From an uncultured Candidatus Cenarchaeum sp. (lineage in GTDB: Archaea; Thermoproteota; Nitrososphaeria; Nitrososphaerales; Nitrosopumilaceae), in the NCBI GenBank assembly GCA_958295735.1, contig OY282369.1:914161-978160 (forward strand): DNA of 64,000 nucleotides. Direction: 5' to 3'. The notes under the pieces are model-generated. The model worked only from the letters and a program-made list of their open reading frames with translations. It made no database searches and had not been told where the DNA came from. Of the stretch, positions 32,807-41,118 are shown piece by piece; position 1 is the stretch's first letter, and the number at the start of each line of letters is the position of its first letter. The translations under genes and the position numbers were made by a program.

Positions 32807-33172
32807 TCAGCTGCCGAGCATCCGCCCCGCCGGGTTCTCGCCCCGCGGGATCCAGGCCAGGCGCGCCCCGGAGGCCGCGATGAGGGGCCAGGCGCGCCTG
32901 GCCAGGTCCCGCAGCGCGGGGCTGTTTATCGCGAACTCGTGGTTCAGCTGGCACACGGCGTTCCTCGAGTCGCTGAATATCGTGATCCCGCCGGCCGCCG
33001 GCGCCCCCTCCGCGCCGGCCAGGTCCTCGAGCGCCGCTATGATCGCCAGGTATTCTGCCTGGTTGTTGGTTATGCCGCGCCTCTTTTCGTAGAACGATTT
33101 TCCGGTCTCCCTCACGTAATAGCCGAACCCCGAGTTCGGCCCCCCGCTGCCGTCCACGTATACGCTGAGCAT
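32807..33172 (-). CDS. rnhA: RNase HI-like protein
   Basis: 121 residues. Type 1 RNase H fold: YVDGSGGPNSGFGYYV (first catalytic Asp), GITNNQAEYLAIIAALEDL (catalytic Glu), ITIFSDSRNAVCQLN (second Asp). In the last catalytic stretch, where related enzymes have N-x-AD, this protein reads IPRGENPAGRMLGS, with Gly for the fourth Asp, so activity may be altered. ATG 33172 overlaps by one base the stop of a leaderless mini-ORF (TGATG); GTG 33175 is an alternative. Degrades RNA in RNA:DNA hybrids in well-studied relatives. Confidence 0.85.
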   Translation of the reverse strand: MLSVYVDGSGGPNSGFGYYVRETGKSFYEKRRGITNNQAEYLAIIAALEDLAGAEGAPAAGGITIFSDSRNAVCQLNHEFAINSPALRDLARRAWPLIAASGARLAWIPRGENPAGRMLGS

Positions 33173-33264
33173 CACGGGATTCCCCCCGCCCCGGCGCCGG
33201 CGCCGGGCATCCGCGCCGGCGCGCTCCCGCGGGCCCCCGGGAGTCCTTCGCGCCGCGGGCCCAT
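33172..33264 (-). other. Putative leaderless mini-ORF before rnhA
   Basis: ATG 33264 is 26 nt from TATA-like GGTTTATTTG (33286-33295). It opens a 30-codon Gly/Arg/Pro-rich frame ending in TGA that shares its A with the rnhA ATG (TGATG). The rnhA start itself lies 118 nt from the TATA box, so the message should carry this frame. Confidence 0.45.
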
Positions 33265-33299
33265 GCGGGGCGCCCGCGGGCGGCGCAAATAAACCGATC

Positions 33300-33716
33300 C
33301 GGGCCCGGCCCCGCAGGCCCCGGCGCGGCCGCCGCCGGGACGCGGAAGCGGAACGAGTCGCCGGGCGCACGCGGGATTCCCGCGGCCGCGCGGCGCGGCG
33401 GCGGCGCGCGTTGCCGGGCGGGGCGCCGCCCGCAAGCGGCGGCCGCGCCCCGGGCGTTTTCTCGCGCCCGCGGCGCGGGCCCTCCCCCGCCCCGATCGCC
33501 GCGGTGGCCGCGCGCCGGTTCCCGCCGGGGCCGCCGGGCGGCTTTTGGACGCCGCGCGTTTTTTCTCGGGGCCCCCTCATCCGGGGCGGCGCGGCATCCC
33601 GGGCGGCGCGCCCGCGCCTTTTGCGGCGGCGCCGGAGCAGTTTTTTTCCGCCGGCCGGGGGGGGCGTCGGACGCGCAACCCCGATCCGCGGCAGCCCGCG
33701 CCGGCCGGCGCGCGGC
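33300..33716. other. Gene-free GC-rich spacer
   Basis: About 415 bp between the rnhA promoter and the next gene. Very high GC with C/G homopolymers and short T runs (33556-33562, 33645-33652). No AT patch at promoter spacing, no RNA gene and no credible frame found. Confidence 0.5.
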
Positions 33717-34001
33717 CTAGTCCATCGATATCTTGAGGAACAGGATCAGGCCGGCCAGTTCCGCGATGCCCACCCCCAGCATGTACGGGAATATCTCGTG
33801 CGAAAAGTGCATGTCCATGGAAAAGTACGCCGTGGAGGCTATCGCGTTGTGCAGGAACAGCATCCCTGCCACCACTACCAGGCCCAGCGGAATCTGCGCC
33901 CGCGTCTTGGAATACATCCTCCCAAAGTTGACCATCATCACCACCAGGACCGCCATGTTCGCGATGGACACGGCCGAGAGTATGCCCATGGTGGCGTCCA
34001 T
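33717..34001 (-). CDS. Small membrane protein with three hydrophobic segments
   Basis: 94 residues from ATG 34001, 26 nt from an AT patch (GCAAATATG, 34023-34031). Hydrophobic segments: GILSAVSIANMAVLVVMMVNF, IPLGLVVVAGMLFLHNAIAST and FPYMLGVGIAELAGLILFLKI, separated by basic MYSKTRAQ and His-containing MDMHFSHE. No family recognised; it resembles small thaumarchaeal membrane proteins. Codon choice is less GC-extreme than in the flanking DNA, supporting a real gene. Confidence 0.75.
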   Translation of the reverse strand: MDATMGILSAVSIANMAVLVVMMVNFGRMYSKTRAQIPLGLVVVAGMLFLHNAIASTAYFSMDMHFSHEIFPYMLGVGIAELAGLILFLKISMD

Positions 34002-34381
34002 GCGGAAGCTGCGCGCACTATAGCATATTTGCTTTTTTCCTGTTCGGGGCGCATCGGGGGCGCGAAAGCACTCCCGCCGATCGATCCGCGGCGGGCCGGG
34101 GGCGCGGGCGTGCGTGGAGTGGAAACGGCGGTGCGCGGGCCGTGAAGCGGGCGGGAGGGGACGGGCCGCCGGCCCGCCCGCCGCAAAAAGGCCGCGGCGG
34201 CCCCCGGCTTTGCATCCGGAGAACGGGCGGGAGGCGCCGGCCCCGGGGAGCGCGCGGCGGGAGGCGGATCCGCGGAGGGGGCGCCTCCGGGATCCGGGGC
34301 GGCGCGGCTTTTTCCCCGCGCCGCGGCCGCGGCCGGAACGCGGGGGCCGCCGGTCCGGGGAGCGCGGACGGGGGCCGCGGC

Positions 34382-34469
34382 GCAGACTTGCGTCCAAACA
34401 GAAACCGCGCCCAGCAGCGACAAGCCACCTCATGATCTCACGCCCAGATCACGATGGACGCAAGTCTGC
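34382..34469. repeat. Palindromic-ended interspersed element, copy F (inverted orientation)
   Basis: An 88-bp copy with a perfect 14-bp terminal inverted repeat (GCAGACTTGCGTCC at 34382-34395, GGACGCAAGTCTGC at 34456-34469), oriented like copy E. Its right end is 18 bp upstream of the TATA box ACTATATAA (34488-34496) of the zinc-ribbon gene. Confidence 0.94.
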
Positions 34470-34518
34470 ACGGGCCGCGCCCGTGAAACTATATAATGCA
34501 GCTTTGCGGTTGCGGCGC

Positions 34519-35058
34519 ATGTCGCTCGGCGAGGTGGACACGCTAAACCTGCTGACCGAAAAGCTGGAGGGCCTGTTCAACGAGTCGCAGGGGTACTACG
34601 AGGGCTTTCTGGATGCCAACAACCTGTACAAGGGCGGCAAGCTGTCGGACAAGGAGTTCTTCGCGAAGCTCGGAGACTATACCGTGGCGTACTCGGCCTT
34701 GGAGTTCCTGGCGATAAAGGTCATACTGGAAATGAAAAAGTCCCTGGACAAGGCGGCCGGAGGGCAGGCGCCGGGCATGACCCACTCGCCCGGCCTGATG
34801 CCGGGAATGGGGGCCGGCCCCGGCGCCGCGGGGATGCAGATGCCGCCCCGCGCGGGCACCGCCGACGCGCCGGTGGGCGCCCCGCCCAGCATAGTCTCGG
34901 CGGGGCAGGGGTTCGGCCGGCCGGGAACCCTCCCGTCCCCCGACCCGTCGCTGGTCGGCGGGGCGCCGCCCGGGCAGGCCGGCGGCGGCTGCACCGCGTG
35001 CGGCGCCCCGCTGAAGCAGAACGCAAAGTTCTGCACGCGCTGCGGCGGCAGGGCCTGA
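34519..35058 (+). CDS. Helical protein with C-terminal zinc ribbon
   Basis: 179 residues from ATG 34519, 26 nt from a strong TATA box (34488-34497). The first about 75 residues form a helical domain (VDTLNLLTEKLEGLFNESQGYYEGFLDANNLYKGGKLSDKEFFAKLGDYTVAYSALEFLAIKVILEMKK). A Pro/Gly/Met linker follows, and the C-terminus is a CxxC...CxxC zinc ribbon (CTACGAPLKQNAKFCTRCGGRA). Shares the ribbon with the proteins at 26525 and 35329. No function known. Repeat element F lies directly upstream of the promoter. Confidence 0.78.
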   Translation: MSLGEVDTLNLLTEKLEGLFNESQGYYEGFLDANNLYKGGKLSDKEFFAKLGDYTVAYSALEFLAIKVILEMKKSLDKAAGGQAPGMTHSPGLMPGMGAGPGAAGMQMPPRAGTADAPVGAPPSIVSAGQGFGRPGTLPSPDPSLVGGAPPGQAGGGCTACGAPLKQNAKFCTRCGGRA

Positions 35059-35294
35059 GATCTCCCCGCCCGCGGACCGCCGATCCTGCCGAGGCGTCCG
35101 ACATCAACGTCTCCTCGGGAACGGCCTGAGATCTCCCCGCCCGCGGACCGCCGATCCTGCCGCCCCCGCCCGCGGACCGCCGATCCTGCCGGCCGGGCGA
35201 TTTCAAGCGCGCTGCCGGCCGGGCGATTTCAAGCGCGCTGCCGGCCGGGCGATTTCAAGCGCGCTGCCGGCCGGGCGATTTCAAGCGCGCTGCC
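35055..35294. repeat. 37-bp direct repeats and a 26-bp tandem repeat (4 copies)
   Basis: CCTGAGATCTCCCCGCCCGC... occurs at about 35055-35091 and 35126-35161, with a third partial copy at 35163-35190; the first copy includes the stop codon of the upstream zinc-ribbon gene. It is followed by four 26-bp units (GGCCGGGCGATTTCAAGCGC plus GCTGCC) at 35191, 35217, 35243 and 35269. Confidence 0.92.
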
Positions 35295-35328
35295 GGCCCG
35301 GTCCCGCGCTGCGGCCGCCCGCGGGATC

Positions 35329-35691
35329 CTAGTCCTGCACCGTTCCGCAGCCGGTGCAGAACTTGGCCGCCCGCGAGATCCTGGTCCCGCACTCGGGGCA
35401 GAATTTTGCATCGCCTTCCGGCTCCGCGGCCGCGCTGCCGTACAGCGCGGTCTGCCGGACGGCGCCCGACGGGGTGTAGTTGTCCTCGTCCACTATGCTG
35501 GCGGGCGCAAAGTCCTTCTCTTCCACGTACGTGTACATCCTCGGCACCGCGTCCTCCTTGCCGCCGGGGCCCGGCACCATGTCCCCCAGCCAGAACGCGA
35601 ACCGCTTCAGGGTGAGGTCGGGCGTGGAAAACGTCAGCGTGTGCGCGGCCATGTAGTCCTCGGCGGCCTTTCTCCCGTCAAAGACCTTCAT
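35329..35691 (-). CDS. Small zinc-ribbon protein
   Basis: 120 residues from ATG 35691, 27 nt from TATA-like GTATATAGT (35712-35720). A compact N-terminal domain (MKVFDGRKAAEDYMAAHTLTFSTPDLTLKRFAFWLGDM..., to about residue 90) is followed by a double-knuckle zinc ribbon (FCPECGTRISRAAKFCTGCG). Function unknown. The IS66-type element is inserted about 20 bp upstream of its TATA box, which may affect its expression. Confidence 0.78.
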   Translation of the reverse strand: MKVFDGRKAAEDYMAAHTLTFSTPDLTLKRFAFWLGDMVPGPGGKEDAVPRMYTYVEEKDFAPASIVDEDNYTPSGAVRQTALYGSAAAEPEGDAKFCPECGTRISRAAKFCTGCGTVQD

Positions 35692-35738
35692 GGCGGCATG
35701 GGGCCCGCTGCGTATATAGTCCTAGTGGCGGCGGCGCA

Positions 35739-37871
35739 GTACACACTTACCTCCCCCCCCCCCTCCCGGCGCCCCCCGCGCGCCCGGGCTGCCCCGATCG
35801 GCGCGCGCCGCGCGATCGCGGCCGGAGCGGGGATCCTTCGGCGGGCGGGCGCCGCCCCCCGCGCGCCCGGGCTGCCCCGATCGGCGCGCGCCGCGCGATC
35901 GCGGCAGGGTTCGGGGCATTTTCGGCGCGCGGCCGCCCCGGTACGGCGCTCCGTCCCGATGCCTGACGCGGGCTGACGCCGCCCGCGCGCGCCCGGCAGA
36001 TCCGTTGGGGCCGGTCAGGCGGACGCCGCTGCCGGAGCCGGCGCCCGCCCCGCCGCGGAGCCGGGCGGGCGCACCAGCCCGGATGCGGGGTCATCGAAGA
36101 CGCACCAGTCGGGCCCGGCCCACGGGCCGGGGTCGAACATTTTCCAGTCGCGATTGCGGGCGATCTCGGTGAAGGCCCTGCCCGGGAACATGCCGTTCAT
36201 GCGGGCGGTGCCCCCGATCGTGACCAGCTCGGAGAACGCCTTGCGCCCCTCCGGCGTGGAGATCTTGTGGTGCGCATTGCGCTGCGTCACTATGAGGTCG
36301 CGTATGGCGAGCTCGGCGGGGTTGTTGTGGGGCGGCATGCCGCGGAATCCCATGAACGTGAGCACGTGCGGCTCGGCGTTGGCGAGGTGCGTCTTCAGCT
36401 TGCCGTCGGGGTACGCCGACACGGCGTCGTGGAACTCCTTGGCCAGGTACGTCACGGTGAACGGCGCCAGCGTCTTGATGCCGCGTATCTTGTGGTAGTA
36501 CCCCTGCATCCAGTCGTGCCTCGCCTCGTCCCCCGGGTCGCCGTCCACGGCGACGGCCTCGCCCTTGGCGAGCAGGTGCCTGCAGCATCTCTGCAGATGC
36601 TGGAACCACGCGCGGTACGCCGGCAGCCCGTCGGCCACCACCGCCCTGCGGGACAGCCAGCCGAAGTGCTCCCTCAGGACCGCCGCCCCCCGGGTGGGCG
36701 CGAAGTGCACCCACACGGCGTTGCCCACGACGGCCACCCAGACGTAGCCGGTCTTGCCCAGCACGCCGATCTTGAACCCGGTCTCGTCCATGTGCACGAA
36801 CATGCTCTCGCTGAACGCCCACTTGATCTCCTCCAGCTGCTTCTTCGACGCGCCCGCCATGGCCCTCCGGGCCTTCGCCACGGCCGCCTCCGAGATGCGG
36901 AAGTAGAACGTGGACTCGATAAAGCCGGCGATCCTCGCGTCCGTGCAGCCCATCTCGAACAGCGCCATTATGAGGCCGAGCGCCCTCGGGCCGCACGAGG
37001 TGCCCTTCGGAAACGGCGCCTGGGCCTCGTAGTACTTCTCGCACTTGCCGCACCAGCCCGTCTCCACCTCGATCATCGCGGTGACCACGCGCCAGAACTG
37101 ATCGAAGTCGTTGACCAGCTTTCGCCACCTGTCGAACTTCTCCAGGGGGCCGCAGCACACGGGGCACGTCAGGATCCCGCACTTCATGGTGAACTCGGGC
37201 TTGTTGCAGTGCGAGACGCCCTTGTGCCCTTGGGGCGGGCCCATCTTGCGCGGGGCGCCGCCGTCCGGAGCGGGCTTGCCGTCGCTCCCGGCCCCGTCGC
37301 TCCCCTTGTAGCCCCGCTCCTTGCGCCAGGCGTTCCGCCGGGGGCCGTACGTGGTGAGGGACGACGAGGGCGCGTTCGGGCCGTCGCACACGGCAAGCCT
37401 GACCGCCTGCTCGGCGGCCTTGGCCTTCAGCCCGGCGTTCTCGGCTTCCAGCCCGGCGATCTTTTCCAACGCGGCCGCCAGTTCCTTGCGCAGCAGCGCC
37501 TGCTCCGTGGACTTGGCCTTCAGCATCGCGATCTCGGCCGCCCGCTCCGCGGCCTCGGCTTCCAGCCCGGCGATCTTTTCGAGCGAGGCCGCAAGTTCCT
37601 TGCGCAGCAGCGCCTGCTCCGTGGACTTGGCCTTCAGCATCGCGATCTCGGCCGCCCGCTCCGCGGCCTCGGCTTCCAGCCCGGCGATCTTTTCTAACGC
37701 GGCCGCCAGTTCCTTGCGCAACAGCGCCACCCCGGATTCCGCCATGCCGGCAGGCCCAAACTCGCCACAATTATACAAATCGACCCTTAGGCCAGCCTAA
37801 GCTTGCGCGGCGCGCGGGCCCGCCCGGGCGGCCAAGTCGCGGCGGGAGGGGGGGGGGAGGTAAGTGTGTAC
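35739..37871. mobile_element. Complete IS66-family-like insertion sequence with 8-bp target duplication
   Basis: A 2,133-bp element bounded by about 30-bp terminal inverted repeats: the left end begins GTACACACTTACCT followed by 11 C and TCCCG; the right end, read inward, begins GTACACACTTACCT followed by 10 C and TCCCG. The flanks carry the same 8 bp, GCGGCGCA, at 35731-35738 and 37872-37879. An 8-bp target duplication is the known signature of IS66-family insertion. It contains a single transposase gene (36015-37745); the accessory tnpA and tnpB genes of classical IS66 are absent. A direct repeat of about 50 bp (35774-35823 and 35855-35904) lies in its left non-coding part. Confidence 0.93.
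36015..37745 (-). CDS. IS66-family DDE transposase (TnpC-like)
   Basis: 576 residues from ATG 37745, 26 nt from TATA-like TTGTATAATTG (37768-37778). N-terminal coiled coil of two and a half 38-residue repeats (LLRKELAAALEKIAGLEAEA...), then a basic linker, a zinc-finger-like segment (CGILTCPVCCGPLEKF, GWCGKCEKYY), and the DDE nuclease: HMDETGFKI (first Asp), VVADGLPAYRAW (second Asp) and HNNPAELAIRDLI (Glu). The frame is intact and the ends and target duplication are present, so the element could still move. Apparently an active or very recent insertion. Confidence 0.93.
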   Translation of the reverse strand: MAESGVALLRKELAAALEKIAGLEAEAAERAAEIAMLKAKSTEQALLRKELAASLEKIAGLEAEAAERAAEIAMLKAKSTEQALLRKELAAALEKIAGLEAENAGLKAKAAEQAVRLAVCDGPNAPSSSLTTYGPRRNAWRKERGYKGSDGAGSDGKPAPDGGAPRKMGPPQGHKGVSHCNKPEFTMKCGILTCPVCCGPLEKFDRWRKLVNDFDQFWRVVTAMIEVETGWCGKCEKYYEAQAPFPKGTSCGPRALGLIMALFEMGCTDARIAGFIESTFYFRISEAAVAKARRAMAGASKKQLEEIKWAFSESMFVHMDETGFKIGVLGKTGYVWVAVVGNAVWVHFAPTRGAAVLREHFGWLSRRAVVADGLPAYRAWFQHLQRCCRHLLAKGEAVAVDGDPGDEARHDWMQGYYHKIRGIKTLAPFTVTYLAKEFHDAVSAYPDGKLKTHLANAEPHVLTFMGFRGMPPHNNPAELAIRDLIVTQRNAHHKISTPEGRKAFSELVTIGGTARMNGMFPGRAFTEIARNRDWKMFDPGPWAGPDWCVFDDPASGLVRPPGSAAGRAPAPAAASA

Positions 37872-37925
37872 GCGGCGCACGGCCGGAAGGGCCCCGCGCC
37901 CGCGGGAGGCCGCCGGAAGGATGCT

Positions 37926-38000
37926 TGGTGGACCGGAGGGGAATTGAACCCCCGACTTCTGCGTTGCGAACGCAGCGTTATACCACTAAACCACCGGCCC
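37926..38000 (-). tRNA. tRNA-Ala (anticodon CGC)
   Basis: Read on the minus strand from 38000: acceptor GGGCCGG pairs with CCGGTCC, D-arm GTTTAGTGGTATAAC, anticodon stem CTGCG/CGCAG with loop TTCGCAA (anticodon CGC), T-arm GGGGGTTCAATTCCCCT, discriminator A and an encoded CCA (37926-37928). The third acceptor pair is G-U, the alanine identity element G3:U70. No intron. An AT patch (CTATTAATCA, 38022-38031) lies about 25 nt upstream. Confidence 0.96.
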
Positions 38001-38031
38001 CGCCCGACCGCCGGACTCTCACTATTAATCA

Positions 38032-39000
38032 TTGTCGGGGCGGCCGCCGGATCCGGGGGGCGGGGGGCCGCCCTCGCCCGGGGGAGGGCGCCTCCCTTGC
38101 CGGGAAGCGCGTGCCCGCGTCCGCCGCCCGGCCGCGACCGGAAGCGGGCCCGCCCCGGGCGGCGAGGGCCGCGCCGGCGGGGGCCGCGCGCCTACAGGCC
38201 CGTTCCGTCCCGCATCCGGCAGGCGGCGCGCCTGCGGGAGCCCCGCGATCCCGCGCCCCTGCCCGCGCCCCGCGATCCCGCGCCCCTGCCCGCGCCCCGC
38301 GATCCCGCGCCCCTGCTCCTCCGGCTTCCCGATCGCGGGCTCGTCCGCCGCGCCCGAATCCTTTCCTCCCGCGCGCGCGGCGCGGGCGCGGCGGGCGGGT
38401 GGGGCGGGCCCGCCCCGCGCCGATGCCCCCGCGCCCCGGGCACTTGCCGGTCGTCGCCGGCCCGCCCTTCAGCTCCGGGAAGCGCGCCCCCGGCGCGGGC
38501 GCGCTGCGTTCTTCAAGGGGCGGTCGGGCGCGCCCCCGCTTTCCGTCGATCTTGGGGCCTCGCCGATCCGCGCGCGCGGCGTTTTCATTCGCGCGTTCCG
38601 CGATGCTCCGGCGCGTCGGCGGCGGCGCGGCCGTCGGGGGTCGCGGTCGGCGCGATCTTGGGGCGGCGGGCCCGTCCGGCGAGCCCGTCCGGCGGGGCTT
38701 TTTCAGCGCAGGCGATCGCGCGCCCGGGCAGCTCGATTCCCGCGCGCGCGGGACCGGCCCCCCCCCCCCCCCGCCCTGCCGATCCTGCCGCGCGCGGCGC
38801 GCGCGGCGCGCGCGGCCGGGATGCGGGCGGCCTCGATCTTCCCGGTGCCCTGCAGCGGGAGGAGCTCGCCGGGGGGCCGATCCTTCTTCGGATGCCCGGC
38901 GGACCCGCGGCATTCGCGCGCTGAAAGGCGGGCGCGGCGCCCCCTCGCGCCAGACGGGAGGGCCAGCCTTTCCCTGCTCGCAATCGTTACCACGCGCGCC
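38032..39000. other. Gene-free, GC-rich region with short repeats
   Basis: Almost 1 kb with no credible coding frame: open frames here are Arg/Pro/Ala-only in every phase, as expected for extreme GC. Contains three copies of a 27-bp unit (GCGATCCCGCGCCCCTGCCC...) at about 38246-38330, a run of CGCGCGGCG at 38786-38815, and a 16-C homopolymer-rich stretch near 38759-38772. No RNA gene or promoter-like patch recognised. Confidence 0.5.
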
Positions 39001-39152
39001 GTTATCCTCGCGGAACGGCCCGATCGGCATCGCGCGCCGTTATCCTCGCGGAACGGCCCGATCGGCATCGCGCGCCGTTATCCTCGCGGAACGGCCCGAT
39101 CGGCATCGCGCGCCGTTATCCTCGCGGAACGGCCCGATCGGCATCGCGCGCC
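39001..39152. repeat. 38-bp tandem repeat, 4 copies
   Basis: Unit GTTATCCTCGCGGAACGGCC followed by CGATCGGCATCGCGCGCC, at 39001, 39039, 39077 and 39115 with no spacer. Contains the palindrome CGATCG. Not within any credible gene. Confidence 0.95.
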
Positions 39153-39268
39153 TCGCCATCCGGCTTGCGGCCGTCGCACGCGCTGATCCGCTTCTTGGCC
39201 TTTTTCAGCCCCGAGGCCGGCGCGCCGCGCCCCGCGCAAGCGGCGCCCTCCCCCCCCCCCCGGCCGGA

Positions 39269-39544
39269 TCAGGCTCGGCGGCGGGAGCCGGGACGTGACG
39301 GGGCCCCGCGTCCTGGCCTGCTACCGAACCTGTTGTTGTTGTTGCTCAGCATGAGCGGCAGGTATATGGCAACCATCGCGGCGCGATACCTGTGAAAGAA
39401 CCACGCTGACCACGCCATGAGGGCGGCGGCGCCCAAGACGTAGGGGATCCACGGCTCGCCGGACACCGTGCCGTGCAGCACGCCTAATCCCCGCGCCATC
39501 AACGGGATGCCTACCACGATGCCGAGCATCCCGACGCAGAACAT
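39269..39544 (-). CDS. Small membrane protein downstream of a 54-bp array
   Basis: 91 residues from ATG 39544: two hydrophobic segments (MLGIVVGIPLMARGLGVL and IPYVLGAAALMAWSAWFF, with a third short one VAIYLPLML), then an Asn run and an Arg/Gly tail. Codon use in the hydrophobic part is normal, so the gene looks real. Its frame is open upstream through the whole 39553-40229 repeat (giving NRRAPRNRPSGGGRPDPG units) but without any start codon there, and no AT patch lies near ATG 39544, so the promoter and perhaps the true N-terminus were displaced by the array. Confidence 0.55.
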   Translation of the reverse strand: MFCVGMLGIVVGIPLMARGLGVLHGTVSGEPWIPYVLGAAALMAWSAWFFHRYRAAMVAIYLPLMLSNNNNRFGSRPGRGAPSRPGSRRRA

Positions 39545-39552
39545 GAAAACGC

Positions 39553-40229
39553 CGGGGTCGGGGCGGTCGTTCTGGGCGGGGCGGTTCCCGGGGTCGGGGC
39601 GGTCGTTCTGGGCGCGGCGGTTCCCGGGGTCGGGGCGGTCGTTCTGGGCGCGGCGGTTCCCGGGGTCGGGGCGGCCGCCGCCGGAGGGGCGGTTCCTCGG
39701 CGCGCGGCGGTTCCCGGGGTCGGGGCGGCCGCCGCCGGAGGGGCGGTTCCTCGGCGCGCGGCGGTTCCCGGGGTCGGGGCGGCCGCCGCCGGAGGGGCGG
39801 TTCCTCGGCGCGCGGCGGTTCCCGGGGCCGGGGCGGCCGCCGCCGGAGGGGCGGTTCCTCGGCGCGCGGCGGTTCCCGGGGTCGGGGCGGCCGCCGCCGG
39901 AGGGGCGGTTCCTCGGCGCGCGGCGGTTCCCGGGGTCGGGGCGGCCGCCGCCGGAGGGGCGGTTCCTCGGCGCGCGGCGGTTCCCGGGGCCGGGGCGGCC
40001 GCCGCCGGAGGGGCGGTTCCTCGGCGCGCGGCGGTTCCCGGGGTCGGGGCGGCCGCCGCCGGAGGGGCGGTTCCTCGGCGCGCGGCGGTTCCCGGGGTCG
40101 GGGCGGCCGCCGCCGGAGGGGCGGTTCCTCGGCGCGCGGCGGTTCCCGGGGTCGGGGCGGCCGCCGCCGGAGGGGCGGTTCCTCGGCGCGCGGCGGCCGC
40201 CGCCGGAGGGGCGGTTCCTCGGCGCGGCC
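39553..40229. repeat. 54-bp tandem array, about 11 copies, with three shorter 36-bp variants
   Basis: Unit GGGGCGGCCGCCGCCGGAGG plus 34 bp, repeated from about 39666 to 40229, preceded (39553-39665) by three related 36-bp units with GGTCGTTCTGGGC. Two copies have GGCCGGGG where the others have GGTCGGGG. It has no spacers and is open in several frames on both strands, as 54 is a multiple of three. Confidence 0.94.
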
Positions 40230-41118
40230 GTTCAGTTCCCCCCCGGCTTGTCCGTTATCGCGTCGGGGCCCCCCGCGTTTTCCGCGGCGGCGCGGGGCTG
40301 CCGGAGGGGCCGGCGGGCGGCGATCTGCCTGCCCCGTTCTGGCGCGGGGCGGGGCGCCCGGCCGAAACCTGCGGGGCGAGGATGCCGATCGGCGGGATCC
40401 CCGGCGGCATCGTCGGGCGCGGGGGGCGCGCCGAAGCAGCCCCGCGCGGTCTCCTCCCGGAGGTTCGGGGCCCCGCTCGGCGGCCCCGCGCGCGCGCCGG
40501 CGCGCCGGGCCCGCCTCCGCGCCGCGCGGGGGCGCGCCCGCGGCCGCGGGCGTTCGGGATCTGCCGGGAACGCACGGTCGGCGACGCATCCGCGCACCGG
40601 GCGCATCGCGCGCCCGGGGGCGCCCGCGTCGTGGTTCGCCGCGGGGCCGGGGCGCATCGAGCGCCGGCCGGCGCCGGGCCGCGGGGCGGGCCGTCCCGCC
40701 CCTCCGCCCGCCGGGCTCCGGCCGCGCATCCCCGACGCGTCCAGCTCGTTCCGCCTCCAGGGCCGCCGGGCTGCAACCGCCGATCCCCCCCGCATCAGCG
40801 CCGCATCCGAGCCGTGCACGGCCGCGGTTGCGAACCGGCGGGCCTTAAGCGTGCCTACTGGCAACCGCCGACAAGAATCTGAAGCAAAGTCGGCCCGCGG
40901 CGCGCCCGGCGGGCCCCGCCGTGGCGGAATTCCCGCCTTGCCGGCCTCCCGCGCCCGCCGGCGCGCTGCCCGCCTGCGCGGCGGCGCCCCGTCGGCCGCG
41001 GCCGGGCAGCGGACGTGATCCTGCGCCGGGAACCAGTCAACGCGAGGGTGGCGGAGCCCGCCGCCGGGGCCGGCCGCGGCGCCCGGGGGCGGACCGCCAG
41101 AAGGAACAAGGCGCAGTC
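40230..41118. other. Gene-free GC-rich region
   Basis: Nearly 900 bp. All open frames are low-complexity Arg/Pro/Ala/Gly in every phase. One less GC-rich island (40840-40890, TTAAGCGTGCCTACTGG...AAGAATCTGAAGCAAAG) could be decayed gene or promoter DNA but gives no readable protein. No tRNA or other RNA gene recognised. Confidence 0.45.

Noticed and set aside
38029-39300. Several 300-450-codon Arg/Pro/Ala frames in the region after tRNA-Ala
   Set aside because: All six phases are open because of extreme GC; no phase shows a balanced amino acid composition, domain motif or promoter.
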